Of a DNA stretch of 64,000 nt, positions 9,213 to 17,695 are shown in pieces. The translations under genes and the position numbers were made by a program. The DNA lies in NCBI RefSeq assembly GCF_030122805.1, contig NZ_CP126080.1:4283501-4347500 (forward strand), in the 5' to 3' direction. Position 1 is the first letter of the stretch, and each line of letters opens with the position of its first letter. The DNA is from Mesobacillus sp. AQ2. GTDB taxonomy: Bacteria; Bacillota; Bacilli; Bacillales; Cytobacillaceae. The notes under the pieces are model-generated. The model ran no database searches, was not told where the DNA came from, and saw nothing but the letters and a program-made list of their open reading frames with translations.

Positions 9213-9248
9213 TAATTCTATTTTACCCCAAAGAACTCCTGCAAAAAC
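9213..9248 (-). promoter_or_regulatory. Overlapping sigma-B-like and sigma-H-like promoters of hpf
   Basis: Minus strand: GTTTTT (9248-9243), 14 nt, GGGTAA (9228-9223) resembles the sigma-B consensus GTTTAA-N14-GGGTAT. In the same stretch GCAGGAGTT (9242-9234), 12 nt, ATAGAATTA (9221-9213) matches sigma-H RNAGGAWWW-N12-RNNGAATWW. Confidence 0.65.
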
Positions 9249-9326
9249 AGTCAGAAGATTTGACATTTTTATGTCTGTTTTTACTGTCGGAATAGTGGAT
9301 AGTTTGTTGAGGGTTGTCCTAATATG

Positions 9327-9352
9327 AAAAAACCGCCCGATTAAAGGCGGTT
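9327..9352 (-). terminator. Terminator at the end of the flaG-fliD-fliS-fliT transcript
   Basis: Minus-strand stem AACCGCC (9352-9346) with GGCGGTT (9337-9331), then TTTTTT. It immediately follows the stop codon of the decayed reading frame described next. Confidence 0.88.
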
Positions 9353-9661
9353 ATACTTGTAAAAATGGGTTTAATTGTTGTTCCACAATCAGCTTCCAGG
9401 AAGAGTATGCAGGATATATATCCTCTAGAATGATTTTTTGCTTTGCGTTCTGGTCAGTAAACTTCCCATCGAGCATTCGCCTTTTCAACGACAGTATAAA
9501 GCTGCACTTTTTAAAACGGCAGGTTGTTCATAAAAGTGTTCTGCCAAGACAAAATTCATATTAATGATTTGAGAAAAGGCATGGAATTTTACGTTTAAAA
9601 GCCTGTCACCTTCAGTGAACGAGAAGTTATTAAAACTCTCTACGACATCGCTTCTTCCTCA
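9351..9661 (-). pseudogene. Decayed last gene of the fliT transcript, unidentified
   Basis: Two stretches in different frames look coding. One runs 9658-9488 and contains EGDRLLNVKFHAF and MNFVLAEHFYEQ. The other runs from about 9530 to the TAA at 9353-9351 and contains MLDGKFTDQNAKQKII and WKLIVEQQLNPFLQV. No start codon or ribosome site is seen, and at least one frameshift joins them. The stop codon sits in the terminator hairpin, as expected for the last gene of an operon. The parent family was not recognised. Positions 9662-9731 show nothing else. Confidence 0.4.
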
Positions 9662-9731
9662 GTTTTCAATTAGGCCATGCATTGCTTAGCTACAATATAT
9701 TCTCTTCACTTAACACGTTAAACCCATTAAC

Positions 9732-10076
9732 TTATTTTCTCTTATCGTAAAACATGCCGTCTGTTGAAAGGCTTTGGTATGGGTTGACATATCTTGTGTT
9801 TGAGTTTTTCTTAATCTGCAGATCTTTGATGTCCTTTTGAACTGAAGCTTTTTCATCTTGGAGCAGCCTGGCAAGCTTAGTGTTTAATTTCACGATTTCC
9901 TTGCCAAGCTCCGTCTCTTCAGTCGTATAAGGAGGATTAATATCCTTCATAATGTACTCACGCTGATTCAAAAGATCCTCAACATGCGTGATTTTTTCAT
10001 CTCGTTCCTCCTCCGACTTTTCGAGAAACTGAATAAGTTCAGTTGTTAACTTGTAAAATTGTTTTATAGAACTCAC
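9732..10076 (-). CDS. fliT: FliT-like flagellar chaperone
   Basis: A 114-residue helical, charged protein directly after fliS. The start is the GTG at 10076, whose first base is the last base of the fliS TAG stop, giving translational coupling; the longer frame upstream only shadows fliS. The family is weakly conserved. In B. subtilis the gene after fliS encodes the FliT-type chaperone, proposed to bind the filament cap protein FliD. Identity here rests mostly on position, size and helical content. It shares the sigma-D transcript with flaG, fliD and fliS. Confidence 0.7.
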   Translation of the reverse strand: MSSIKQFYKLTTELIQFLEKSEEERDEKITHVEDLLNQREYIMKDINPPYTTEETELGKEIVKLNTKLARLLQDEKASVQKDIKDLQIKKNSNTRYVNPYQSLSTDGMFYDKRK

Positions 10077-10477
10077 TACGCCATGCCACCTTGATTGTGC
10101 TGCTTTTGGCGATTCAACTGGATGACCTGCTTCCACGTATCGCGGAAGTCTGTGACAAGTGCTTCCACTTCCTCCAAAATCACCTTGTCATTCTTAATAT
10201 TGGCATCGATTAATCGACGATTAATATAATCATACAAAGACATCATATTTTTCGATATTTCAAGTTCCATATTAAGTGTAACCATTAATTCTTGTACGAT
10301 CTTCTGTGCCTTTTGAATGTTTATATTTTTCTCCTGGATATCCTTCTTCTCAATCGCATGCTTTGCCAGATTGATAAACTTGAGGCATCCGTTATATAGC
10401 ATCAACGTCAACTCGCCTGGTGAAGCCGTATTGACTGAGTTTTGCTGGTAAGACTGATATGGATTAGTTAGTGCCAT
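10076..10477 (-). CDS. fliS: Flagellin export chaperone FliS
   Basis: FliS binds newly made flagellin in the cytoplasm and delivers it to the export apparatus; in B. subtilis it also takes part in FliW partner switching. The 133-residue protein starts MALTNPYQSYQQNSV, with AAAAGGAGAG upstream, and shows the family signature SPGELTLMLYNGCLKFI. Four helices are expected. The gene lies 29 nt after fliD and overlaps fliT by one base. Confidence 0.95.
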   Translation of the reverse strand: MALTNPYQSYQQNSVNTASPGELTLMLYNGCLKFINLAKHAIEKKDIQEKNINIQKAQKIVQELMVTLNMELEISKNMMSLYDYINRRLIDANIKNDKVILEEVEALVTDFRDTWKQVIQLNRQKQHNQGGMA

Positions 10478-10506
10478 GGTTTACTCTCCTTTTTGTAAAA
10501 GGGCTT

Positions 10507-12051
10507 TTAATAGCTAAACTGTTGCATTAAATATGCTGACTGACTATTTGCTTTTTGGATTGCTTTTTCCATTGCCGTAAATTGTCTCCAGTAACGGTCT
10601 TCGACTTTAATCAGACGGTCTTCAAAGCGGTTGATCTGACTGTCAATTGATGTCAGGTTCCTTCCTAGAGTGAACTGCGCACTCGTTTTAAGTGCGTTTC
10701 CGGCACGGCCTTCAATGACGGTTATTGTATCCTTTATTGTTGACCTTAGCTTCCTCGCTAACCCATCTTCACCATCAATGGCACTGTCATGCGTAAAAAG
10801 CTTATAAATTGCATTCGGGTCATTCTTGATTGCTTCCCGTAACTTAGCTTCATCGATGACAAGTTTGCCACCTTCCCGATAGTTACTTGATGTTTTAATC
10901 CCAATTTCGGAAAGCTGGTCATAATTATCATTTATACTATCGGTACTATTCCCTACACTACTGTATAGGTCTATTCTCATTTTATTTAATGCTCCGGAAA
11001 GAATAGAATCGTTACGAAGCATGCCGCTTTTTGCTTTTTCGTCCCACATTTCCGCTTGCTTCTCAGTCATTGCTTCCCTCTCCTCGTCGGAAAGGGGCTG
11101 ATACTTGCGGTATCTCTCCTCATTTATCTTAGACGAAATACCATCTATTGTTTCATTGTATTTATCTACAAAGTCTTTAACAGATTTGAATATTGCCTCT
11201 TCATCCGTTGCAGAGTTAACTGTAACCGTTGCAGTTCCTGTCGGTTGCTTTAATGTGTATTCAAACCCGTTTATGACAAAGGTATTTGTTGAACGTTGTG
11301 TACGGAGGCCATTGATTGTGAAATCGGCATTAGCACCAGCTTTCCCCCTTGACCCTGAAACTGCCAAATCACTGTCGGCATCCAATTTCAAAGTATCGGT
11401 AAAAAAGCCAGGAGACAGCTTAATTTCAGCCCCAGTGGCATCGCCAGTATTTTTTGCTGTAATTGACACTTTCCTAGTAACGGAATCATAAAACGCTACT
11501 ACACCAGCGTCTGAATTATTAATTCTGTTAAGTACATCATTTAACGAATCCTTCGTCGGATCAAAGGTGATATCTACTGGTGCTGTTGGCATGCTGCCAT
11601 CTTTTTGAATCGCTTCAACGGAAATAGTTGTTTGGGCAATTGGTACAGGACTAGCCAATTTTCCATTTTGAGATTCAAGAGTTGCATTCGGATCAAAATC
11701 TGCTGCGGCAATTTCAATAGAACTCTTCATATTAGCCGCTTCTGCGAGACTATGTACCTGGATGTTTGAATTTAAATTTGAAGTCGCATTAATGTTCCGG
11801 ACAGAAACCGCACTCTCATTTGACGTTGTCACCGTCTTTTTTGTGAAAGTTGACTGGCGGAAGATGCCATCAAACACAAACTTATCAAGGTCAGCAAGCA
11901 ATTTGTTCATTGACCTGTAATCATCACGCTGCCATTCGAACAGCTGTTTTTTTTGGTGGAGCTTGTTCAAAGGAATCCTTTCCGCTTTCATTAAATCTCC
12001 GACAAGTGAATCGATGTCCATTCCGCTTGCCAACCCGCCTATTCTTACCAC
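10507..12051 (-). CDS. fliD: Flagellar filament capping protein FliD (HAP2)
   Basis: FliD forms the distal cap under which flagellin polymerises. The 514-residue protein begins MVRIGGLASGMDIDSLVGDL, the conserved N-terminal D0 segment. The C-terminus (residues 465-514, TSIDSQINRFEDRLIKVEDR, then FTAMEKAIQKAN) is the matching coiled coil. Its start is GTG at 12051 with AGGTGAAGAAAA before it. The central domains (about 100-400) are variable, as usual. It lies in the flaG-fliD-fliS-fliT operon. Confidence 0.95.
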   Translation of the reverse strand: MVRIGGLASGMDIDSLVGDLMKAERIPLNKLHQKKQLFEWQRDDYRSMNKLLADLDKFVFDGIFRQSTFTKKTVTTSNESAVSVRNINATSNLNSNIQVHSLAEAANMKSSIEIAAADFDPNATLESQNGKLASPVPIAQTTISVEAIQKDGSMPTAPVDITFDPTKDSLNDVLNRINNSDAGVVAFYDSVTRKVSITAKNTGDATGAEIKLSPGFFTDTLKLDADSDLAVSGSRGKAGANADFTINGLRTQRSTNTFVINGFEYTLKQPTGTATVTVNSATDEEAIFKSVKDFVDKYNETIDGISSKINEERYRKYQPLSDEEREAMTEKQAEMWDEKAKSGMLRNDSILSGALNKMRIDLYSSVGNSTDSINDNYDQLSEIGIKTSSNYREGGKLVIDEAKLREAIKNDPNAIYKLFTHDSAIDGEDGLARKLRSTIKDTITVIEGRAGNALKTSAQFTLGRNLTSIDSQINRFEDRLIKVEDRYWRQFTAMEKAIQKANSQSAYLMQQFSY

Positions 12052-12068
12052 TTTTCTTCACCTGCCTG

Positions 12069-12440
12069 CTAAATTTTTTTGTCTACAATCAAGCCTAGAA
12101 ATTCAGTCATAGCCGCATAAAAATCCAACATTTTCTTTGGTGGGATTTCCCTGACAACTTCCTTTGTTTTTTCATCAATGAGAGTGACATAATATTCCTG
12201 CAGCTTCTCGTGATATTGGAATTTCAGTGCTGTATGGCTCGGGCTTAAAAATTTATTCAGTTCCTCCATCGTGCTCTGCAGCTTTTCTTTCGGAACCCTT
12301 TCAATCCCATTCTGTGCTGAAGTGGCAGCCGGGCTCTTTTCCTTTTCACCCGCCGTACCACCTTCAATGGTGTCAATTTTCGTCTTAATCGTTTCATAGA
12401 TGAATGTACTTGGTGTATCTGAAGAGAGACGGTTAATCAT
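12069..12440 (-). CDS. flaG: Flagellar protein FlaG
   Basis: A 123-residue protein starting MINRLSSDTPS at 12440, with AGGAGG seven bases upstream. The C-terminal half is the FlaG domain (LNKFLSPSHTALKFQYHEKL, then YYVTLIDEKTKEVVREIPPKK near 65-110). FlaG proteins influence filament length, and the precise mechanism is not settled. It is the first gene of the operon and has a clear sigma-D promoter 37 nt upstream. Confidence 0.9.
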   Translation of the reverse strand: MINRLSSDTPSTFIYETIKTKIDTIEGGTAGEKEKSPAATSAQNGIERVPKEKLQSTMEELNKFLSPSHTALKFQYHEKLQEYYVTLIDEKTKEVVREIPPKKMLDFYAAMTEFLGLIVDKKI

Positions 12441-12476
12441 GCTATTGCCTCCTCTAGAGCGCATATTATATTGATT

Positions 12477-12504
12477 ATATCGGCTATGCATTGTTAACTC
12501 TTTA
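12477..12504 (-). promoter_or_regulatory. Sigma-D promoter of the flaG-fliD-fliS-fliT operon
   Basis: Minus strand TAAA (12504-12501), 16 nt, GCCGATAT (12484-12477). The -10 element is an exact match to the flagellar sigma factor consensus. Confidence 0.88.
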
Positions 12505-12525
12505 CTCTTTTATAAAAATAAAAGC

Positions 12526-12553
12526 AGAAAAAGGCCCCTCTTTGAGGAGCCTT
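12526..12553 (-). terminator. Terminator of the Fn3-repeat gene
   Basis: Minus-strand stem AAGGCTCCTC (12553-12544) with GAGGGGCCTT (12540-12531) and a 3-nt loop, then TTTCTG. It separates this gene from the sigma-D promoter of flaG. Confidence 0.85.
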
Positions 12554-12556
12554 TTC

Positions 12557-15500
12557 TTACTTTACATTAACGATTTCTGATCCTTTCACTAAATATCCAT
12601 TTTCAAGGTAAGCGCGCAATTCAAGATTTTCCTTCCCCTGTTGCCAGTCGAAATCTTCACGTTCGAATTTAAAGTGTCCTTTCTCAGCCTGCTTTTTCAG
12701 GCCGTTGTTGGACAGGACTGGAGCAACTCCATTTAAAGTAACCGTTGAAATCTTAAACGAAGATTCCCCGAATCCCTCAGGCAGAATGGCCTTAACGGTA
12801 AAAATGCCTTTGTTTCCTTTAATTACTTTCGGAAGTACTTCAAGACTGACCGGGATGTAGACGACGAATTCCTTTTCGAACGTCGTTGTCCATCCTGCAT
12901 GATCCTCCACTGTTATTTCAAGTGTGTATCCACCTGGCTGGTCAAGAACAATTGAATCGCCATTATTGTACCTAACTCCATTGATTACTGCTGTTTCAAC
13001 CGCTACTCCAGAGTGCTGGTCTTCAGCAGTATATGAAACCATAAATTCAGAACCAAGCTCGTATTCTTCGTTCACTTCTGCATAGACTGCTGGAGCTGTT
13101 TTATCAACCTTAACTATGATTGTTTTTTGTGATTCAATATTTCCTGCATTATCAACGCTGTAGTATGAAACTTCATTCAATCCTTCTTCAGAAACTGTAA
13201 AGCTTTTACCCTCTGTGAATTCTGAACCGTTAACTGAATAAAATGTTTTTGCAATTCCGCTGAGGTTATCCTCCGCTGCCAGAACAATCTCAGCGTTTTC
13301 CTTGTACCATTCTTCAGGGTAATTGGCGGAAGTCTCTGGAGCCTCGCGGTCAATTTTCACTGTTTTTGTTTTGGCTGCTTCGATGTTGCCGGCCGCATCC
13401 ACACTGTAGTACGCAACTGTGTATATTCCATCCTTCTCAAGCAGCAACTCTGTGCCTTCAAAAAAGCGGATGCCATCCAGGGAATAGAACGTCGCTGTCA
13501 CACCGCTAAGATTGTCGTTTGCAGACAATTCGACTTTAAAAGCATCCTGGTACCATTTATCTTCAATGTTCGAATCTGTTTCCGGAGGCTTAGTATCAAT
13601 TTTCACTGTCTCGGCCCGGGCTTCTTCCTCATTGCCGGCATGGTCGATACTGTAATACTTGATCTCGTGAATTCCATCGCCAATAACAATGAATTCTGTG
13701 CCTTCTGCGTATTCAGAGCCATCCACTGAATAGAAGGTTTTAGCAATACCGCTCAGATTGTCTTCTGCTGTTAGTTTTACAGCAACATTTTCATTGGTCC
13801 ACTCGCCTGTTAAATCTGATTCAGTTTGAGGCTTTGTCTGATCGATCTTCACTTCTACTGTTTGGACTTCTTCCTTATTTCCAACTTTATCGATTGAATA
13901 GAAGGATATTTCATGAACGCCTTCATTCTCGACCGTAAAAGAAGTACCTTCTGTATAATCATTGCCGTTCAGTGAATAGTATGTCGCTGCCACACCTGTT
14001 TCATTGTCAGTGGCGGACAAATTCACCTTTGCCGTTTTATTTGTCCAATCCGTCTTAGCATCAGATGTTGTTACCGGAGCTTCTTCATCGATGATCAGTT
14101 TGGCCAGCACGGTTTCAGAAGGATTAGATTCCCCGAAGGAGTTGCTGTATGATGTTACGTAATAAAGATGGTTTGCGTAAGTCAGATTTGAGAGTGTATA
14201 GGATAAGTTATTCACCTTTTCCGCTACGAGAACCGGTTTGCCATTAATCAGTTCATAAATGTTATAGCCGTTGGCAAATGTGACGAAATCCCACGAGATT
14301 CTGGCACTTGTTTCGCTGAGTAGCTTCAGAGTCGCTTTCGGCACTCCCATTTCAGGGTAGACAATTGTTTCAGTATATCTATTAGAAGCTGGCGACACCC
14401 CGAATCGATCGCTGTAAGCTACAACTTCAAACGAATGCTCTTCCTCTTTCAGGTTGTAAACTTTGTAAGACAAAGCAGTACCCTTATAAAGCAATTCACG
14501 GTTCTCACCATTCACTTTATAGACCTGGTAGCCATTTGCCCAGGTTACTTTTGGCCAGGATAGGGTAATATTATTGGCATTAAATACTGATCCTGTTAAT
14601 ACTGCAGGCTGCATTTCAGGCCATTTCAACTGTAATTCAATTTTTGCTGACTCAGGGGATTCACCAAAGCGGTCGCTAAATGAATGAACCTCATAGGAGT
14701 AGTCCCCTTCCGGCATGTTGGTGAAAGTCGAAGACGTGGATTTAACCGTCCTCACCAGCTCTTTTTTTCCATCAGTAACCTGATAAATGTTATAAGAGTT
14801 TGCATAGACAGAGGCATTCCATCTCAGGGCGATGTCATTTCCGTTAGCAATGCTGTACTTAAAATTCGCTGGTAACTGCATGATTGGAAAAACAAGCTTG
14901 AATTCTACTAAAGTTGACTCAGCTGATTCACCAAAACGATCGCTTACTGAAGTTACTTGCAGGATATAATCCCCTTCCGGCATATTCACTAACGTAGTTG
15001 ATGTGCTGGTAACAGTTCTTAATAACTCTCTTTCTTCGTCCACGACTTTATAAACATTGTATGATTTTGCAAAAGAGGATGAATTCCACTTTAAAACAAT
15101 GTCATTTCCATTTGCAATGCTGTATGTCAGGTTTTCCGGCTTTTGCATTTCAGGGAATACAACCGAAACATCTACTTTCCCGCCTTGGGCTGATTCTCCG
15201 AAGCGGCTGCTGACGGAACGGATGATGTATTGATGCTCACCTTCTGATGTATTTGTAAACGTCTTTTTAGGAGAAGATGTTGACGAAACGGAGCCGATCA
15301 GCAGCTCCTCATTATCTATTAACTCATAAACATTATAACTATTAGCATAAGGAACTGAGGTCCATGCAAGTGCTACATCATTTCCATTTAGGATAGATGC
15401 TGTTACATTTTCCGGCTTTTCCATTACAGGATGAACAAGCGATAGTTTAATAGCTGTCCCCTCAGGTGACTGGCTTGAAAAGTAAGAGAAGGAATGGACG

Positions 15501-17395
15501 ACAAACTCATAATCCCCAGCCGGCTGGTTGGTCAGCGTAGCATACGTCCCTCTTACGGTTGTCTTAAGGACCTTTTCCCCATCAATAACCTGATAGACCT
15601 TATAACTGGCAGCGTACTCAACTGGCTCCCATTCAAGTTTAATATCATTGCCATTAAGGATTGAGTATTTCAGGTTTCCAGGAGCCTGCATGACATAGCC
15701 ATCAAGAGTGACTTTCACGCGGCTGCCTGTTGCTGATTCGCCAAACCTTGAAGAATAGGAATACACTTCATATTCATATTCACCAGCTTCCATATTGCTG
15801 TAGGATATGCTCGTACCAGTTACCGTCCTCTTAAGTACCTTTTCGCCATCAAGTATTTGATAAATATTATAATTCGTTGCGTATTCAGCCTTATCCCAGC
15901 TTAAAGAGAAGCTTGTCGGGGAGCTAGTAGAATATTCTACATTGCCCGGTGCCCCCATTTTCGGATGAACAATGTCAACACTGATTTTCAATCCGTCTTT
16001 AGATTCCCCAATTCTTGGATTCGACGAAAAGATTTCAAAATCATATGTTCCTTCAGCAAGGTTTGAATAGGTCTTACTAGTGCCTGTCAAAGTATCCTTC
16101 AACACACGCTGGCCATCCACGATCTGATAAATCTTATATTCACTCGCATTTTCGACAGCATCCCAGGATATGTTCAAGTCGTTTCCGTTTAAAATCTTAT
16201 GACTGCCATTTTCCGGTGCCGCAAGTTCATAGCTGTCCACTGTAACAGTCAGTTTAGACCCGTTTTCAGACTCGCCAAAGCGATCGCTGTATGAATAGAT
16301 TTCGAATTGATATTCACCGGCAGGCTGTCCTGAAAAAGTCACTGAAGTTCCTGTCACAGTATTTTTCAGAACCTTTTCCCCATTAATAACCTGATAGATC
16401 TTGTAGCTGTTCGCATAATCGACGCGCCCCCAGCTCAGGATAATATCATTAAAATTAATGACTCTTGCCGAAGCATCAGGTGCCTGCATGACAACTGTGC
16501 TGACCGTCAAAGAGATCCGACTGCCCTCTGCAGATTCTCCAAAACGGTCACTAAATGAATGGACAACATATTCATAGTCTCCTTCTGGCTGGTTAGTAAA
16601 TTTAACACTTGTTCCAGTAACGCTTTCCTTAAGAACCTTTTCCCCATTCACCATTTGATAGATTTTATATCCATTTGCCAGATACGAAGACTTCCATTTC
16701 AATGTGACATCCGTGCCGTTAGTGATAGTAAATGACAGATCCCCCGGCTTCTCCATAACAGGCTGGATCAATTCTGCAGTGATCGGTTCCGATGCAGCAG
16801 ATTCGCCAAAGAACTTATTCGATGCAGAAACAACATATGTATAGCTGCCCGCTTCAGCATTCGTTTTCGTATAGCTATTGGAGGTTGTCTTTGTAATTAA
16901 TTGTTTCTTTCCATCCACCAGCACTTCATAAATAAAGTACTCTTCAGCATATTTTGAAGCTGTCCAACTAAGGACCAAATCGTTTCCATTTTGGATTTTA
17001 TAGCTTAGATTCGTTGGGGCTTCCATTGAAGGATAGACAATGTCGACAGTTATCGGTGCTGAAGGACCCGATTCAGCATCACCGTTCAAAGTAGAAACGG
17101 TATATTTGTAGTTTCCTTCACGAAGGTCATTCAGGCTGTAGTTCACTGTCTTTGCAGTACCAATCAGTGTCATCTGCCCTTCCTGGATTTCATAAACGTT
17201 GTATCCTGTTGCTCCATAAACAGCATCCCAACTGAGCTTCACGTCCTCCGGGGATGGTTTTGAATAGGCGAGATTGCTTGGAGGCAGCATACTCCCAACA
17301 TCATTTGCCATGGCTGTCCCTATAGGTAAAATCAATTGAGCAACCATAACCATGACTACGACTAAAGTCTGGATTTTAAATAATTTCCCTATCAT
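12557..17395 (-). CDS. Giant secreted protein of Fn3 and OmpL47-like repeats
   Basis: A 1612-residue protein. The start is the ATG at 17395 (MIGKLFKIQTLVVVM), with AAGGAGAG in front; the earlier in-frame TTG lies inside the riboswitch terminator. A signal peptide ends near AMA, about residue 30. Twelve Fn3-like repeats of ~90 residues follow (about 36-1130), each with a pattern like NGNDI-L-W---YA-SYNIYQ--DGEK. Next come four Ig-like repeats of the OmpL47 type (about 1135-1470; AEDNLSGIAKTFYSV then YYSVDNAGN), one diverged copy and a C-terminal beta domain. No LPXTG, SLH or CWB2 anchor is seen, so it is probably secreted or held non-covalently. It is preceded by a c-di-GMP-I riboswitch, suggesting a role in the motile-to-sessile switch. 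Its position between flaG and hag is unusual. Confidence 0.88.
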   Translation of the reverse strand: MIGKLFKIQTLVVVMVMVAQLILPIGTAMANDVGSMLPPSNLAYSKPSPEDVKLSWDAVYGATGYNVYEIQEGQMTLIGTAKTVNYSLNDLREGNYKYTVSTLNGDAESGPSAPITVDIVYPSMEAPTNLSYKIQNGNDLVLSWTASKYAEEYFIYEVLVDGKKQLITKTTSNSYTKTNAEAGSYTYVVSASNKFFGESAASEPITAELIQPVMEKPGDLSFTITNGTDVTLKWKSSYLANGYKIYQMVNGEKVLKESVTGTSVKFTNQPEGDYEYVVHSFSDRFGESAEGSRISLTVSTVVMQAPDASARVINFNDIILSWGRVDYANSYKIYQVINGEKVLKNTVTGTSVTFSGQPAGEYQFEIYSYSDRFGESENGSKLTVTVDSYELAAPENGSHKILNGNDLNISWDAVENASEYKIYQIVDGQRVLKDTLTGTSKTYSNLAEGTYDFEIFSSNPRIGESKDGLKISVDIVHPKMGAPGNVEYSTSSPTSFSLSWDKAEYATNYNIYQILDGEKVLKRTVTGTSISYSNMEAGEYEYEVYSYSSRFGESATGSRVKVTLDGYVMQAPGNLKYSILNGNDIKLEWEPVEYAASYKVYQVIDGEKVLKTTVRGTYATLTNQPAGDYEFVVHSFSYFSSQSPEGTAIKLSLVHPVMEKPENVTASILNGNDVALAWTSVPYANSYNVYELIDNEELLIGSVSSTSSPKKTFTNTSEGEHQYIIRSVSSRFGESAQGGKVDVSVVFPEMQKPENLTYSIANGNDIVLKWNSSSFAKSYNVYKVVDEERELLRTVTSTSTTLVNMPEGDYILQVTSVSDRFGESAESTLVEFKLVFPIMQLPANFKYSIANGNDIALRWNASVYANSYNIYQVTDGKKELVRTVKSTSSTFTNMPEGDYSYEVHSFSDRFGESPESAKIELQLKWPEMQPAVLTGSVFNANNITLSWPKVTWANGYQVYKVNGENRELLYKGTALSYKVYNLKEEEHSFEVVAYSDRFGVSPASNRYTETIVYPEMGVPKATLKLLSETSARISWDFVTFANGYNIYELINGKPVLVAEKVNNLSYTLSNLTYANHLYYVTSYSNSFGESNPSETVLAKLIIDEEAPVTTSDAKTDWTNKTAKVNLSATDNETGVAATYYSLNGNDYTEGTSFTVENEGVHEISFYSIDKVGNKEEVQTVEVKIDQTKPQTESDLTGEWTNENVAVKLTAEDNLSGIAKTFYSVDGSEYAEGTEFIVIGDGIHEIKYYSIDHAGNEEEARAETVKIDTKPPETDSNIEDKWYQDAFKVELSANDNLSGVTATFYSLDGIRFFEGTELLLEKDGIYTVAYYSVDAAGNIEAAKTKTVKIDREAPETSANYPEEWYKENAEIVLAAEDNLSGIAKTFYSVNGSEFTEGKSFTVSEEGLNEVSYYSVDNAGNIESQKTIIVKVDKTAPAVYAEVNEEYELGSEFMVSYTAEDQHSGVAVETAVINGVRYNNGDSIVLDQPGGYTLEITVEDHAGWTTTFEKEFVVYIPVSLEVLPKVIKGNKGIFTVKAILPEGFGESSFKISTVTLNGVAPVLSNNGLKKQAEKGHFKFEREDFDWQQGKENLELRAYLENGYLVKGSEIVNVK

Positions 17396-17425
17396 CTTTC
17401 TCTCCTTTTCCGAAAAAAGAGCAAA

Positions 17426-17447
17426 CAAAAAGACCTTACCCAAGGCC
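17426..17447 (-). terminator. Riboswitch expression platform terminator
   Basis: Minus-strand stem GGCCTT (17447-17442) with AAGGTC (17437-17432), 4-nt loop, then TTTTTG, ending about 30 nt before the start codon. The CCTTGG part of this stem (17445-17440) is complementary to CCAAGG inside the aptamer (17528-17523), which could act as an antiterminator. Confidence 0.65.
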
Positions 17448-17468
17448 CATAGTAAAAAAGTCTATGTA

Positions 17469-17562
17469 TCCTCGTGGTAGCCGGCTGCCATCTACCTAAA
17501 TAACTAGAAATGTAGAACAGGCCCTTGGCTTTGCGTCTCATAGTTTCCTATGATTTGCCTTT
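17469..17562 (-). promoter_or_regulatory. Cyclic-di-GMP-I (GEMM) riboswitch
   Basis: The minus-strand leader carries the aptamer signature in order: GGCAAATCAT, a GAAA tetraloop closing CATAG/CTATG, GACGCAAAGCC, GGGCCT, a variable region, then AGGTAG with the closing GGCTACC and GAGG. This follows the GEMM-I consensus (GGCAAACC, GAAA, GACGCAAAGCC, GGUAG with GUUACC). A terminator follows, implying transcriptional control of the giant Fn3 protein by c-di-GMP. Confidence 0.8.
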
Positions 17563-17566
17563 TTCA

Positions 17567-17594
17567 CTTATATTTACCTTTAATTTTAATACAA
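17567..17594 (-). promoter_or_regulatory. Probable sigma-A promoter of the riboswitch transcript
   Basis: Minus strand TTGTAT (17594-17589), 16 nt, TATAAG (17572-17567). It places the transcript start right at the aptamer's 5' end. Confidence 0.55.
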
Positions 17595-17605
17595 AAGACC
17601 CTGTT

Positions 17606-17633
17606 AATTAATAGGTACATTTACCTATTAATT
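17606..17633. promoter_or_regulatory. Perfect 12-bp palindrome, candidate operator
   Basis: AATTAATAGGTA (17606-17617) and TACCTATTAATT (17622-17633) are exact inverted repeats around a 4-bp centre. The site lies between two divergent promoters and overlaps the expected -35 region of the endonuclease gene (-10 TATAAT at 17649-17654). Confidence 0.6.
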
Positions 17634-17695
17634 TTTAAGTTAATAGATTATAATATAAATATAGCGGAACACCTGTTCCTGATTAGAGGTGTACA

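Noticed and set aside
12557..17443. Start of the Fn3 gene at the TTG at 17443
   Set aside because: It lies within the riboswitch terminator stem; the ATG at 17395 has a strong Shine-Dalgarno site and gives a normal signal peptide.
17606..17633. Link between this palindrome and the ~134-bp repeats (both contain ATAGGTA)
   Set aside because: The shared stretch is only seven bases in AT-rich DNA and the rest differs.
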